Shown piece after piece: positions 22,015 to 33,790 of a DNA stretch of 64,000 bases. A program made the translations under genes and the position numbers. The notes under the pieces are model-generated. The model did no database searches, had not been told where the DNA came from, and worked only from the letters and a program-made list of their open reading frames with translations. Each line of letters starts with the position of its first letter. Within the stretch, counting starts at the first letter, position 1. The stretch comes from Dactylis glomerata. Lineage: Eukaryota > Streptophyta > Magnoliopsida > Poales > Poaceae. The DNA lies in the NCBI GenBank assembly GCA_007115705.1, contig QXEO01000881.1, forward strand, positions 806,001 to 870,000, read 5' to 3'.

Positions 22015-25000
22015 CTAATGGGAGGACTTGTTGTAGATGTCTTTGAGTTTAACGACCGCCTCGTCCAGCATTGAGTGCTCCTTTTCCTTTGCCAGGGGTC
22101 TCCACAGCTGCAGGAAAACAATGGTTTTGAAAACAACATTAGCTGGATGTTTGGGAAACTTGGCTTCAATCGAGAATTTGTTCCTAGTGGTCCAGAGCGC
22201 CCAGCTCTGGGCCGCAAACAACATCCACAAAAAGCATTTGGAAACCCCAGTAAAACGTTGAAAGATAGCGAAGAGATCCGCGAAAGATGAGGGGTTCCAG
22301 GTAACTTGAAGGAGTTCTCTCCAGCAGCTCCAAACAAATTGGGCAAGAGGGCAGTTAAAGAAAATATGAGCTGCATCTTCAGGTACATTACAGAGAGCAC
22401 AGTTGCCATCAGAGTTGCCGTGCTGATGCTTAATTTGCAGGTTCGAGGGCAATCTATCTCTGGCCATTTGCCAGATAAGGATTCTCACTTTTAAGGGGCA
22501 CGCTGCCTTCCAGACATCCTTTGCATGAGCCACCGAGGCCCCCTGAATCATTCTCTGGTATAAAGACTTCGTTGAGAAGGTTCCCGAAGGTTCAAGATTC
22601 CATGATACACTATCATTAGAATCGGAGATGTGCACCTCTCCAAGCTCAATCAGCAGTTCTGCCCAACTGTCTTGTTCCTCCACGCCAAAAGATCTCCTAA
22701 ACCTTATGTTCCAGGTGCCCTCCCTGTACAACTGGGAAACGAGACCCTGCGGATCCGACGAAATCTGGAAGAGTCTAGTAAACCTAGAACATAGCGGCGA
22801 GTCACCAATCCACCAATCAGTCCAGAATCTGACTTTAGTCCCATTACCAACTGAGTATTTCGCTCCCAATTTAAAATAATGCTTGATCTTATGTAAACTG
22901 CGCCAGAAAGGGGACCCTCCCTGAGCACTGGTAGAAAAGATGTCAGCTGCCCCTGGGTACTTAGCCCTGATAATACGGTGCCAAAGGGTTTCTTCCGGAT
23001 CATCCCTGAACAACCTCCAGATCCACTTGATAAGGAGAGCAATGTTCATGATCCTTGTATTGGTGATGCCCAGACCACCCTGGTCCTTAGGCTGGCACAC
23101 CTCCTGCCAGCTCACCCAGTGCTGCTTACGCTTTTCCCCGGTACCTTCCCAGAAGAACCTACTCCTATGCTTGTCAAAGCCAGCATGGGTCCCATCAGGT
23201 AACAGGAATAGGCTCATAGAATGAAGTGGCATGCTAGAAAGGCATGAATCAGTCAAAATTAGTCTTGCCGCTGAAGACATAAACCTACCTTGCCAGGGAT
23301 CTACCCTAGATCCCACCGTCGCCACAACTAGCTCCAGCTCAGCAATAGTGAGCTTTTTATCACTAATAGGGAAACCTAGGTATCTAAATGGGAATTCCCC
23401 TTCTTTACAGTTGAGCAGGTTAGCCACCCTAGTTTGTTCCTGCTTTGAGACCCCCATAACTATGACTTCACTCTTATGATAGTTAATCTTTAAACCAGAG
23501 AGAAGTTCAAAGCAGATAAGGAGGAACTTCAAGTTATTAATCCCAACATCATCATTTTCAATGAGGATCATAGTGTCATCTGCATACTGCAGATGCATTA
23601 CCCCACCAGGTAACAGATGCGAAATCACTCCTTTGATATGCCCAGCCACACTAGCCTTTTTTAGAATTAGGGCAAGAGCATCAACCACCAAATCAAACAA
23701 CAAGTGGGAGAGGGGGTCACCCTGACGCACACCTCTTTTATTTCTGAAGTATGGACCAACCACCCCATTGATAGCAATAGCTGTCTGCCCTCCAGTAACC
23801 AACTGCATCACCCTATGCACAAAGCCACTCTCAAAACCTTTTCTAATCAGAACTTCCCTGAGGAATTGCCAACTGACCCTATCATAGGCCTTTTCAAAGT
23901 CTAACTTGAGCAAGATGGCCTTAGATTTTCTGCACCTTAGCTCATGGATGATTTCATGAAGGGACAAAGCACCATCCAAAATGAGCCGACCCTTGATGAA
24001 AGCTGTCTGCGAGGGTGCAATGATCTTATGAGCAACTGGAGACAATCTGTTAGCCACAGCCTTAGCAATGAACTTGAAAATAACATTGATTAGCGCAATT
24101 GGCCTGTACTGCTTAATAGACTCAGCTCCCACCACCTTGGGAAGAAGAGACAGCACTCCAAAATTGAGGTGAGATACATCCATTGTGCCCAGGGCAAACC
24201 CATTTAAGATCTGAAACACCATGTCCTTGAGCAAGTCCCAGTTCTTCTTGAAAAAAGCCACTGGAAACCCATCAGGGCCCGGAGCAGTCGCAGTCTTGGT
24301 ACCAGTGAGGACCTCATCCAGTTCCTCCCTAGTAAAGGACAGGGCCAGAGCGTCACTGTCCTCAGCGGAAACTAACTCATTCCCAACCCAACTGTTGGGG
24401 TGAAGTCTAAGGAATTTTGGCTCCTCAGTACCCATCAATCCCATGTAGAACTGGTAAACATGTTCCTGAATGTGCTCCTGACCAGATATCTCCCCTTCCT
24501 CAGTCATCAAAGAGCGAATCGCACACTTGCGACGCCTCCCATTGGCAATAGCGTGGAAATAGGCCGTATTGGCATCCCCTTGGAGCAGCCAGTTTTGTCT
24601 CCCTCTCTGGCGCCAGTACTCCTCTTCCCCAGAAAGGATTTGCATCAGAACGTCCTCCAGGTGATACCTGAGAGCCCACTCATCCTCATCTAAACCACCT
24701 GTGTCCGCTTGTGCATCAAGAGCTTGGATCTGTGAAAGAATCTTTGCTTTTGTCTCCCTTTCAAGTTTCCCTCTGTTGGCCCCCCAACCCTTGAGGTATT
24801 GCCTAAGCCCTGCACTCTGGATATGCCAGCTATCTATAGAGTCTCTACGCCTACCAGGGGAGATTAGCAGCCTGTTCCAAATCCCCTGGAACATCTCTTT
24901 AAACTCAGGCAAAGCAAGCCAGCTAGTTTCGAAGAAGAAACGGTTTGAGCGCCTCAGAAGGCCTTCTCCAGAGTCCAGGATCAAAGGGGTGTGATCAGAT

Positions 25001-25665
25001 CCAATTCTAGTTTCAGCAGATAGGGTAGCCATTGGGAAGTGGGTTTCCCACTCTGGGGAGATGAACACCCTGTCCAGCACACTGCGGACAGGGTTTACCT
25101 GCTTGTTGGACCAGGTAAACCTAGCCCCACTACGCTTCAACTCCCTCAAGGCCAGCCTAGCAATGCAGTCATTAAACAGATGAATTCTAGGCCAGTTGAT
25201 GTTGTTGTTATTCTTGTCCTCAGCTCCTCTGATGAGGTTAAAATGTCCACCCACCACCACTGGGTGTTGGCCCCTTGAGACCTTGTCTTCCAGCTCATCT
25301 AGGAATTCCTGGGCTCTGGAGTGGTCAGCTGGGCCATAAACCCCAATAAATTCAAAGATAACTTTGGAACTCCTATGCAGGACAACAGCACTGATATAAA
25401 ATTTGCCCTGGTCAATGGAACCAACCTCAAACACACTGTCTCTGAACCCCAGAAGCAAACCTCCTGAGTGACCTGAAGCTGACACCCAGCTCCAGTGGAA
25501 AGTTTCCCCAGGTTCAATGCTTTTGAGCTCCTGGTCGGTGAAAGCTTGTTTTATAGTTTCTTGTAAGCAAATAACATCAATACACTCCTTCCTGAGATAA
25601 TCTTTCAGCTGGGTTCGATGGCCACGCCGGCCAAAACCCCTCATATTCCAGCCCATGATCCTCAT
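22015..25665 (-). CDS. LINE ORF2: endonuclease, reverse transcriptase, zf-RVT
   Basis: Intact 1216-codon frame. The N-terminal apurinic-type endonuclease (residues 1-230) has N7, CLQET with E36, VYGPADH (110-115) and SDH (223-225). The normally invariant Asp of GDFN is His here (H141, codon at 25243-25245, CAT), which should cripple the nuclease. RT follows: TAPGPDGFP (460-468), KLDFEKAYD (587-595), GVRQGDPLS (645-653) and the catalytic YADD (694-697). In the QGDPLSPLLF motif the second Pro is His654. A zf-RVT finger lies at C1089, C1092, H1100, C1105. There is no RNase H domain. The start ATG overlaps the ORF1 stop as ATGA (25665-25662), suggesting translation by termination-reinitiation. 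RT would act at the nucleus in target-primed reverse transcription. Confidence 0.93.
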   Translation of the reverse strand: MRIMGWNMRGFGRRGHRTQLKDYLRKECIDVICLQETIKQAFTDQELKSIEPGETFHWSWVSASGHSGGLLLGFRDSVFEVGSIDQGKFYISAVVLHRSSKVIFEFIGVYGPADHSRAQEFLDELEDKVSRGQHPVVVGGHFNLIRGAEDKNNNNINWPRIHLFNDCIARLALRELKRSGARFTWSNKQVNPVRSVLDRVFISPEWETHFPMATLSAETRIGSDHTPLILDSGEGLLRRSNRFFFETSWLALPEFKEMFQGIWNRLLISPGRRRDSIDSWHIQSAGLRQYLKGWGANRGKLERETKAKILSQIQALDAQADTGGLDEDEWALRYHLEDVLMQILSGEEEYWRQRGRQNWLLQGDANTAYFHAIANGRRRKCAIRSLMTEEGEISGQEHIQEHVYQFYMGLMGTEEPKFLRLHPNSWVGNELVSAEDSDALALSFTREELDEVLTGTKTATAPGPDGFPVAFFKKNWDLLKDMVFQILNGFALGTMDVSHLNFGVLSLLPKVVGAESIKQYRPIALINVIFKFIAKAVANRLSPVAHKIIAPSQTAFIKGRLILDGALSLHEIIHELRCRKSKAILLKLDFEKAYDRVSWQFLREVLIRKGFESGFVHRVMQLVTGGQTAIAINGVVGPYFRNKRGVRQGDPLSHLLFDLVVDALALILKKASVAGHIKGVISHLLPGGVMHLQYADDTMILIENDDVGINNLKFLLICFELLSGLKINYHKSEVIVMGVSKQEQTRVANLLNCKEGEFPFRYLGFPISDKKLTIAELELVVATVGSRVDPWQGRFMSSAARLILTDSCLSSMPLHSMSLFLLPDGTHAGFDKHRSRFFWEGTGEKRKQHWVSWQEVCQPKDQGGLGITNTRIMNIALLIKWIWRLFRDDPEETLWHRIIRAKYPGAADIFSTSAQGGSPFWRSLHKIKHYFKLGAKYSVGNGTKVRFWTDWWIGDSPLCSRFTRLFQISSDPQGLVSQLYREGTWNIRFRRSFGVEEQDSWAELLIELGEVHISDSNDSVSWNLEPSGTFSTKSLYQRMIQGASVAHAKDVWKAACPLKVRILIWQMARDRLPSNLQIKHQHGNSDGNCALCNVPEDAAHIFFNCPLAQFVWSCWRELLQVTWNPSSFADLFAIFQRFTGVSKCFLWMLFAAQSWALWTTRNKFSIEAKFPKHPANVVFKTIVFLQLWRPLAKEKEHSMLDEAVVKLKDIYNKSSH

Positions 25666-28600
25666 TGCGACACTTGGTTAGAGGCCCGTGCTTGGCGAGC
25701 TGGAGTGTTACGCAGATTAAGCCTTGGACCCAACACTTGAGTCACGGCTTTTCTTTTCTTATTTTTGGCATGCACTTTCTGCTGGCAAACATCCCATTGA
25801 GCCAGGGGAGCCGAGTCACTGAGACTAGCCATCGGCCCACCGTCACTCTGCACGGTGGGCGACGGAGCAGTATGATCGGGCGACACCTCTGGAACAGGCT
25901 GAACCTGCTGGGCAGTACTTGCCTTGACAATAGCCTCGGCGAGCAAGGCCTGGGCTACCTCCTTTGCACGCACAAGAGAAATGACTTGTTGTGGGGAACC
26001 AAACGAAGAATCAAAAACAAGCGAGCTATCTGCCGCAACTCCCAGAAGGTGGTCATCCGAGAAAGCAGGAAAAGAAACAAAGGCTTCGCTAGGGATCGTA
26101 CCTGTAGCATTCTTCAGAGCAGTGGCACGGATGGCCTTCTGGAGCACTGGTTCAGCATCAGAGCCCATGATGCGATGGCTGCGACGAGAGCCAGAGACAG
26201 GAGTGGAAGCTTCAGAGGTAGCAGCACGGGCAACTGGAGACGTCGACTGGACAGCAGGGTTCTCCACTTCGCCGTCCCTCCTCTTCTTGAGTTTGGCAAT
26301 CCGAGCAGCGATGGTTTCGTTGTCATATCCCCAGCCCGGAGGGCTCTCCCATCCCAGCTCTTCACGCTCAGAAGGGGTCAATTTCTGGATTTTGTCGACA
26401 TTAGGCGGCGGTGTAGACGAATCGTCTTCAGAAAGGACAATGGGGGTGCCACGATCACCGGCCTCCACGTTGCCATCAGCTTTGGGCAGAGCCTGATCAG
26501 CCTCCTCAGCAAAAGCCCCAGCCTGGGGGATGTTGGAGCCGTACTGATTGAACGGGATTGGTTGCACCCTGGACTTGGCTGGCGCAGACGCAGGCTTAGT
26601 CACAGATGACTCCACAGCAGAAGGGAGAGGGACACTGCTACTGCCCACAGATTGTTTCTGACGAAGCTTCCCAGCAGAAACCTTGTAGTACCCTTTCTTG
26701 TATGTGTAAATGGACGTGGACTGGGGTTGGTCTTGGGGGGTGGCATCCTGGTTTTGCTGCTGGCGAGTCTGAGTGGCCGAAGTGTCCTTCTTCTGGCAAG
26801 TTTCGCCTTGGGCGGCATTGGCTTGGTTGTCACCTTCCTTTCCTTTGGGGGCATCCTCTTCCAGTGGGTCTCCGATCTGCTCATGTCATCAGTTTCCTCG
26901 TCATCGTCCGCTGGGTCACGCATAGACTGAGAAGGAGCAGGCTCTTTATCCTTGGCCAGCTCTGCCTTGACCCCAATCCTAAAACCTTGAAGATTGGCAA
27001 AGAGCATGATCGAGCTTGGGAGGCCAGCAGGGTTGGGGGAATGGAAAAGCATGCAGACCGGGCCAGGGCCCACCAGAGAGGCGTCATCCACCAACCTTGG
27101 CCTCCCCAACATCTTTGTAGCTTCCATGAGCAAATCTGCGCGCCGAAGAACTTCAGGGACACCTGACAGCAGCAGCCAGACCTTGGCAAGCGAGGCCGAG
27201 GCCCCTGGATCCATCCTGGGCTCCACGAACAACACAGAAACCTTGCTGATGGGAAGGGTGAGACCACCTGTGTTCTTGCAAAGGTTGAGGCTCGCTGAAT
27301 TCGGAAACACCACAGAGAAATCAGAGTCGCTAGTTCTCTTGACCTGCCAGTCCCAATTTGCATCAACCAACCTTTTCAGATCATCCGAGAGCAACTGCAC
27401 AGAAAGCTTGGACCTAGGATCCACGTCGTTGATGATGACAGAGGCTGCATTTTCCTGCTCCGCCACACTGGCTGCGAGCAAAGTCTCATCGATCTCCAAG
27501 CAGTGAAAGCCGCCGCCCGCAGCAGCATAGCCATACCACTGTAAAACCGCCGGCTTTACCGGCACCGGGCACATGGCAGTCGTGTGACCATCCTCGTCAC
27601 AGCGGCTGCAGTGGGCGGGGAACAAACACCCAGACTGGTAGTGGCCATCACGGCTGCACTTGAAACATTTGATGTTTGCCTTCTTGGACGCAGATCCAGG
27701 GAGAGGGGCTTCAGGGTTGGAGGAGAGAGCAACAGACGGGATGGGGGCAGATTGAACCTGGTCCACCGACGCTTGCTTGTGCCGCTTGGAGGCGACGGTC
27801 TTGTAGTGGCGGCGCGGGGGCTCGTCCCGAGCGCCACGGGGCGCGCTGGCACCAGCATCCTGGCGGCGGTAGTCGTCATGCGGGCGGGGGTCGTCGCGGC
27901 GCCACTGCGGGGAACGCGGCCGCTCGCGTTCCCGACGGCGGCGGTCGTCGTTGTCGAGCGCCCTGCGCCGGACTGAGAGCTCGTACTCTCGGTCGGCCTC
28001 CGAGATCTCGGCGAAGGAACGCTTGCCAGAGTAGCGGAGGTCTCGGTCACGATCCATGGGCGGCGGCGAAGGAGTGAACGGAGCGGAGCGGGGTGGCTGG
28101 AATCTGGATCTGGATCTGGGACAGCGGCGAATGTCGGAGATGGAAGCTGGAAACCCTAGCGCGAGTGGGGCGCCGACCTGTTTCCACTGCCAAATATAAC
28201 GGGCGCCGCTGGGCCGAGGACGGGCCTTAAAGGCCGGCCCAGCAACATGGGGGGCCTGGGACGTGGCACAGGGAGCAGGGGTCCCACCGGTCATCGGCTC
28301 TCTTTGACCGGTGCGTGCGGCGAGAGTGGGGACCACCGCCTGGGGCGGATCTGGATCCCGATCTGAGGCCGCCGCCGGCGAAGTGGATGAGGGCGGCGGA
28401 GCTGACGCAGCAAGCACGGGGGAGCTGACCAACGTGCGCACGGGCGGCACAACCCCCGCGGCCACGGGCGGAGAAACACCGGGACACGGCGGCGAGGAAG
28501 GAAGGCGACACTCGCCGACGGAGAAGCGGGAAAGCCACCGGGGGCCTCTGCCGCCCGGGGCGAAAGCGGCGCGCTTACCTCGATGGATCACATCAGATCC

Positions 28601-28873
28601 CACCGAAGGCTTGGCGAACACCGCGGAGAGAAAGTCACCGACGGTAACCTGGGAGGGGCGCGCCGGAGAACCTTGAGAGCTTCGGCTGGGGGTGGCGTCG
28701 TCTTCATCGTCCGAGGAGTCCCCCGCGAGGGCCCAGAACCGCGAGCCACGCCAGGCCGCCGCACGCTGCGGGAGGCGGAGGGCAGGAGAGGGGCACACCG
28801 GCGCCACACCGGCCGCCGGCGCTGAGTCGCCCTTGTCGCCCTTGTCGCCAGAGCGCGAGAGAGCAACGGTCAT
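25662..28873 (-). pseudogene. LINE ORF1 (gag-like, two zinc knuckles), one frameshift
   Basis: The start is taken as the ATG at 28873-28871, because the earlier start at 28912 lies in the target duplication outside the element. The N-terminus has SRFWALAGDSSDDED and a VGDFL motif seen in related grass ORF1 proteins. Then come a Pro/Ala-rich part, an Arg/Asp-rich stretch (DDRRRRERERPRSPQWRRDD), two CCHC knuckles (CFKCSRDGHYQSGC and CSRCDEDGHTTAMC) and an alpha/beta RNA-binding-like segment. The frame shifts by an indel near 26870-26885, at the acidic stretch after DDMSRS. The new frame continues through KKGYYKVSAGKLRQKQS to the TGA at 25664-25662. Without the shift it would be close to 1070 residues. 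An inner Met (MDRDRDL, near 28058) is an alternative start. Confidence 0.8.
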
Positions 28874-28917
28874 ATTTTCTCCGCCTCTACGTCCTTTTTT
28901 TCTTTTGCACACTTTTC

Positions 28918-30689
28918 ACCATATTGAGAGCATGTAGACTCCTTTTGGTGGGTGTTTTTTTTGCCCTTCATCCCGGGTTGTTTGAAGAATTGAAGAATAT
29001 ACAGTTGTATAAATTGAAGGGTTTAAATTATAGATGGATCTTAAGTTTGTAGTATATCTGATAGCAATAATCATTTAATTGGTAGATTTGAAAGATCATG
29101 CTGCTAGAATCTTGCTGCAACTTGTTTTCATGCAAAACTTAGCTTCTTGTTTTCCACGGATCCAAATAATGTGTATCAAATTCACACTCCACAAATAAAT
29201 TTAGCTAACACATATTTAAAGAATAAATATTATGTTTTCATCTACAGCGTTAAACAAACATGTATGCAAATTAGTCTTTTTATGTTGTGCATATTTTGTG
29301 TGTTTTTCCTAGAGAGAGAGAGAGAGAGAGAGAGAGAACATTTATGTTTGTGAAATTCTGCCACCTCATTCTGACGTCTGCGTTAATTGTACCCAAAGCA
29401 ATTAATTGCTAAAACTAAAATTTCAAAATTATTTCTTTTCTAAAACCATTAATCTGATCATAATGTTGAATTTGTCTCGACGAAAGCTTTAAACTAGATC
29501 CACTGGATATCGAGAGAAACCGGGTCCCTTGTTGGTATGTTTCAATGAATTTCTTCATCACACCACTTGTTAGATTATAACACTACAGTTGCAAGATTAA
29601 CACCAATAGATTACCATGATAATAGTGCAGAAATACCATAATTTGTATGTTTTTAGACATTGCAATTGTATGTAGTGCTAGAGAGCAAGTACTCGAGTAT
29701 ATCCAAAAATTAAATATGTTATATATCATCGAATTATTATCATGCAAGTCTTATAGTGGTGTAGAATGATGTTCAGAAACCTAACCGCCAAGTTGTTGAT
29801 AATATGATAAGTTATAATATAAAAAGTGAATGAAACATGTTAATGCAATAAAGGACAAAGAATAACTGAGGTAGGGCAGACTTTAAACCCCAAAGTTTAT
29901 AACGATGCAATATTTACCTAGATCCTCAACTCAAATTTTCAATCCAACACATTCTATAAAAACCCAGCTCACGAGTTCACCCAAATGCAAACAATTGAAA
30001 AAATACACCTCTCCCCTTTACAGACCTCTTTCTATTTGTGTCCATCTTCAACCATGCAGCTGTTGGCGCCCTTAACGTCATGTGACGTCCTGTGAACACT
30101 GAGCATAAAATAGGCTTCACACCTCTGTTAAGCCTTTTTGGCGCCACCGCCAACCGTGCACATCAACTAAGTTTCTCTAGCACTTTTTGTTTTGCCTGAT
30201 TGGCTCGCTGTGTTGGCTTGCTGACATGCTGCCCATCACTAGCCACCGCCGACTCTGCTGAGTTGTTGGCTCGCTGCAGGTTCAGGATTTAAGGGTCGAG
30301 CGAGATGACTAGCACATTGAATGCGCTCAAAGTGTTGGTTATTGGTCGCCTCATCAAGCCTCCTCTACATGGCCGAGCAAAGCCCAAGAAATCACTCAAT
30401 GCTGCCCAGTCTAATCCTCTCGCTTTTCCCAACTGAGTAAAGAACACAAAGAAAATAATATATAGATGAAGATGAGTATATATACCAAATGTTTTTTTGC
30501 CAAAATAAAAGATAGGGACGACACCGCTCTACCTTACAATTCTAAGAGCTCTTTACATTTAAAGTTGGTATCTGCTTTCAAAACATATCCTCGTTGTTAA
30601 GACAACAGTGAAACTGGAACGTCAATTGGATATACTATTTGAGAGATAAAATATTTTAAGTTCAAGAATTGAGATAATTTTGGGTCATA
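28918..30689. other. Intergenic AT-rich DNA
   Basis: No gene is supported. The stretch holds the GA microsatellite and otherwise AT-rich sequence with short chance frames. Confidence 0.5.
29311..29337. repeat. (AG)13 microsatellite
   Basis: A perfect run of AG dinucleotides, 27 bp, in AT-rich intergenic DNA. Confidence 0.95.
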
Positions 30690-31095
30690 TCATTTTTTTG
30701 AAAGATTTTGTTGTAGCGGAGTTTCCCATAGCTCTTTATTACCACCAAAACTATACAACAAATATGTACATGTATTTATGAGAGTAAGAAATGAGAGAAC
30801 TAAGGCAAATTCTCATTCCATGATGAAATTGAATGAGCTACTGAATGCTTCACTCTATGCTTAAGCATGGTGACATCAAGAATAAAGCCTCCTTTCCATC
30901 CTTTAAAACTAGTTTTGATACTTATTCAAATCCATCCATTCCTCGGCTTCCAAATATTCCAACAAGCTAGGATGGATGGCAATCTCCATGAAGCATAGCA
31001 TTGATCTGACTCTCCTGCAGCGCTATATCTCTCCACTCAATGTGAATATAATTCCATTTCTTGAACTGAATGTGCACGTGAAGAACATATGTGAA
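30690..31095 (-). mobile_element. Old LINE, 3' end piece
   Basis: On the minus strand this reads as a LINE 3' end: a UTR ending GGGAAACTCCGCTACAAC followed by an A-rich tail (T-run at about 30691 on +). It is probably the 3' part of the decayed LINE whose other pieces are at 33800-34506 and 51285-52990, interrupted here by the repeat beginning near 31096. The linkage is inferred from order, strand and decay. Confidence 0.45.
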
Positions 31096-33790
31096 ATGAC
31101 ACGGATGTCGCCTGGAGGGGGGTGAATAGGCGATTTAAAACTTTTATGAGAGGCTTGAAAAAATGCGAAATGAAACTAACGTTTAATTTGCCAAGCATAC
31201 AAAACCTAAATAAACTAGGTTCACCTATGTGCACCAACAACTTATGCTAAACAAGATAAGCAAATATGTGATAGCAAGATATATATAACTTCAAGATCGA
31301 TGGATATCATAAAGTAAATTGTATAAGTAAAGGAGCTCGGGTATAAAAATAATCGAGGCACACGGAGACGATGATGTATCCCTAAGTTCACACCCTTGCG
31401 GGTGCTAATCTCCGTTGGAGCGGTGTGGAGGCACAAGGCTCTCTAAACGCCACAGAGGCTCACCATAATCTCCTCGAGCCCTCCCACCAAGATGGAAGAC
31501 CCGATCCACTATGGGACCCCTGAGGGCGGTCACCGAACCCGCACAAAGCTTGGGGCAACTCCACAACTTAATTGGAGGCTCCCAAATCCACAAAGCCACT
31601 AAGATTGGGGAACACTCCACAACTCAATTGGAGGCTCCCAATAATCGCCATGGAGGCACCACAAAGCTTAGAAAGATCTCTACAACCTAATTGGAGCTCC
31701 CCAAGAAATCTACTTAACCGTCTAGGGTTCCAAGAACCCAAGAGGAAATAAGCTTCTTGCTTTCACCACCGAATCTCCAAGGAGAACTCAAACTGATGCA
31801 CCAAATACAATGACAAGAACACACGAAGTGCTCAAATCCTTCTCTCCCAAATCCTACCAAAGCAACAAATGCTATGGAGGGATATGAGAGGAAAAACAAA
31901 GGGGAAATCCACAAAGAACTCCAAGATCTAAATCAACAAGAGGTTACCCTCACTAAGAGGAGATTTTGATTGGTGGATAGATAGATCTAGATCTCCTCTC
32001 TCTTTTTCCCTCAAAAAGATTCAAGAAGCATGGGAGGGATGTGGAGAAAGGGCAAGCTCTTCAAGGGCAACAATGGAAGAGAGAGAATGGAAGAGCCAAC
32101 CTCCAAAGGAAGAAGAAGGAGCCTTATAAAGGCTCCCCACAAAAAATGACCGTTGCAGGATTTTACGGCCCGAAAATCCGGCCCCGGGGGCGAAATATCC
32201 GCCCCCCTTATTGGGGCTCGCGCACAAAGTCCTTAGCAGAATTTCGAGGGGGCCGGATTATCCGGTTCAAGTTTGGCCCGGATAATCCGGCCTGGAAGTG
32301 CAAGCAATACGAAAACAACGATAACTTTTGCATCCGGACTCCATTTTCGATGATCCTGGGCTCGTTGGAATCACCACAACGGGCTCTACAACTTCATCCA
32401 TAGAAACATCATAGTCCAATAAAGGAGGATAAAATCAAATGAAGAAAGGTTTGACCTCTCTTCAAACACAAATCGGTAAAACCTCCAACACCAAAAACGC
32501 AATAAGTTTTCTATACGAAATCTATTTTTAGTGAGGTTGGGATTACCGTGAGGATAACCACAATATCTAAAACCTCACATAGAGAAAGACCAAATAAGAA
32601 CTAATAAAGATGATGCCAAGTATGCAAAGGTTTGAGCTCTCCCCAAATGATACGATTAGGTTACTCACTCGAGAGCCCCTCTTGATAGTACGGCTATCAA
32701 ACCTAAAACTCGGTCTCCCAAACACTATGAGACTGGTAAGAAAGAAACCCTATCAAGATCATAACTTTGCCTTGCGCATTCCACTTGAGCTAGATAGTGA
32801 TGATCTTGATCTTCTCAAGTTGGACTACCTTTCTTGATTGCGCTTGCTCGATGAAGTCTTGCGGATTGCTCCCCCATACATCACTATGGGAGAGACACTA
32901 GTAGAAATATCTTCACATATCCATTACCACCAAATGGACACCGAGCTTCAAGCAAATGATATCTTATAGATTCCTATCTTGAACTTGCACTTTGACTTGA
33001 TCAACATTGCACTTCATCTTCTTCCTTCATAATGATGATGTCTTGAGAATGCACATGAGAGCTCACTCCATCTTATTCCTAAAGACACACTCTATATAGG
33101 CTCAACTCCCTTATGACCAATCTTTGGATCACTCCTTGAATAACACCTTGGTCATAGAATAATCTTCTTTATTTTCATCTTCCTACAACCTCGAAACCAA
33201 CATATGGCTCAAGCGTTGTCTACGGACAAATCCTACAAATATAACTCAATGCAAACATTAGTCCATAGGGATTGTCATTAATTACCAAACCACACATGGG
33301 GGCACATGCTCTTTCAATCTCCCCCATTTTGGTAATTGATGAAAATCTCTTTGAGAGGGTTTATATAATGAATTTAAAGAACTAAGATGGTTACACTAAC
33401 ATCAATTACTACCAAAGTAAGTGATGCTAGTAGAACCATCATATATAGAGCAAACTTCCCCAAAATCTATGCACGTGTAAATGAACTTGAATTTTATTGC
33501 ATATATTGCCAACCAATGTTGTTGGTGGAGTTTCCACTATATATACTCAACCATGCAAAGCATGCAAGGCAAATGCTTAAGAACAAAACCAAAGCATGAG
33601 GCCCAATTTCCTTCAAACCCTCGAAACTTCTCCCCCATTGGCATCCATTGCCAAAATGGGCGGAAAGGCTTAGAAGACCAATATAGTGAGAGTTCCTCCT
33701 CAAGGTGTGCATGGCCCAAAATAAAAGTGAAAAACCATGCACAAATCCAAAGACAAATTTGGAGGAAATCAAACTATATTGAGGATCAAA
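31096..33790. mobile_element. Non-coding repeat element of uncertain class
   Basis: It begins near TGTCGCCTGGAGGGGGGTGA (31105) and has the texture of a widespread non-coding Triticeae repeat: a stretch on CTCCGTTGGAGCGGTGTGGAGG, three degenerate units of about 60 bp containing ACAACYTAATTGGAG (near 31560, 31618 and 31682), inverted CCGGATTATCCGG motifs, and a closing part with TCTCCCCCATTTTGGTAATTG (from 33318). No protein domain is found. Neither ends nor TSD could be fixed, so class (LTR derivative or DNA element) and exact limits are open. Confidence 0.45.
32253..32290. repeat. Perfect 13-bp inverted pair CCGGATTATCCGG / CCGGATAATCCGG
   Basis: CCGGATTATCCGG (32253-32265) and its exact reverse complement (32278-32290) are separated by 12 bp. 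Each unit is itself palindromic except for its central base. Looser CCGGCCC/GGCCGG variants occur upstream (32168-32215). Confidence 0.85.

Larger units (their letters stand above)
21841..28902 (-). mobile_element. Full-length LINE, minus strand, 15-bp TSD
   Basis: A perfect 15-bp duplication TTTTGCACACTTTTC is at 21826-21840 and 28903-28917. The element (7062 bp) reads leftwards: a 29-bp leader, ORF1 from 28873, ORF2 from 25665 to 22015, and a 174-bp 3' UTR ending in a short A-run (TTTTT at 21841-21845 on +). The perfect TSD and the nearly intact coding capacity point to a fairly recent insertion. It lies 167 bp downstream of the LOR2 stop, in opposite orientation. Confidence 0.93.

Noticed and set aside
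28055..28912. ORF1 start at 28912 for the minus-strand LINE
   Set aside because: It lies in the 15-bp target duplication outside the element; ATG 28873 is the first inside.
31550..31700. CRISPR-like spaced repeats
   Set aside because: Three degenerate 60-bp units in plant repeat DNA, without constant repeats or unique spacers.
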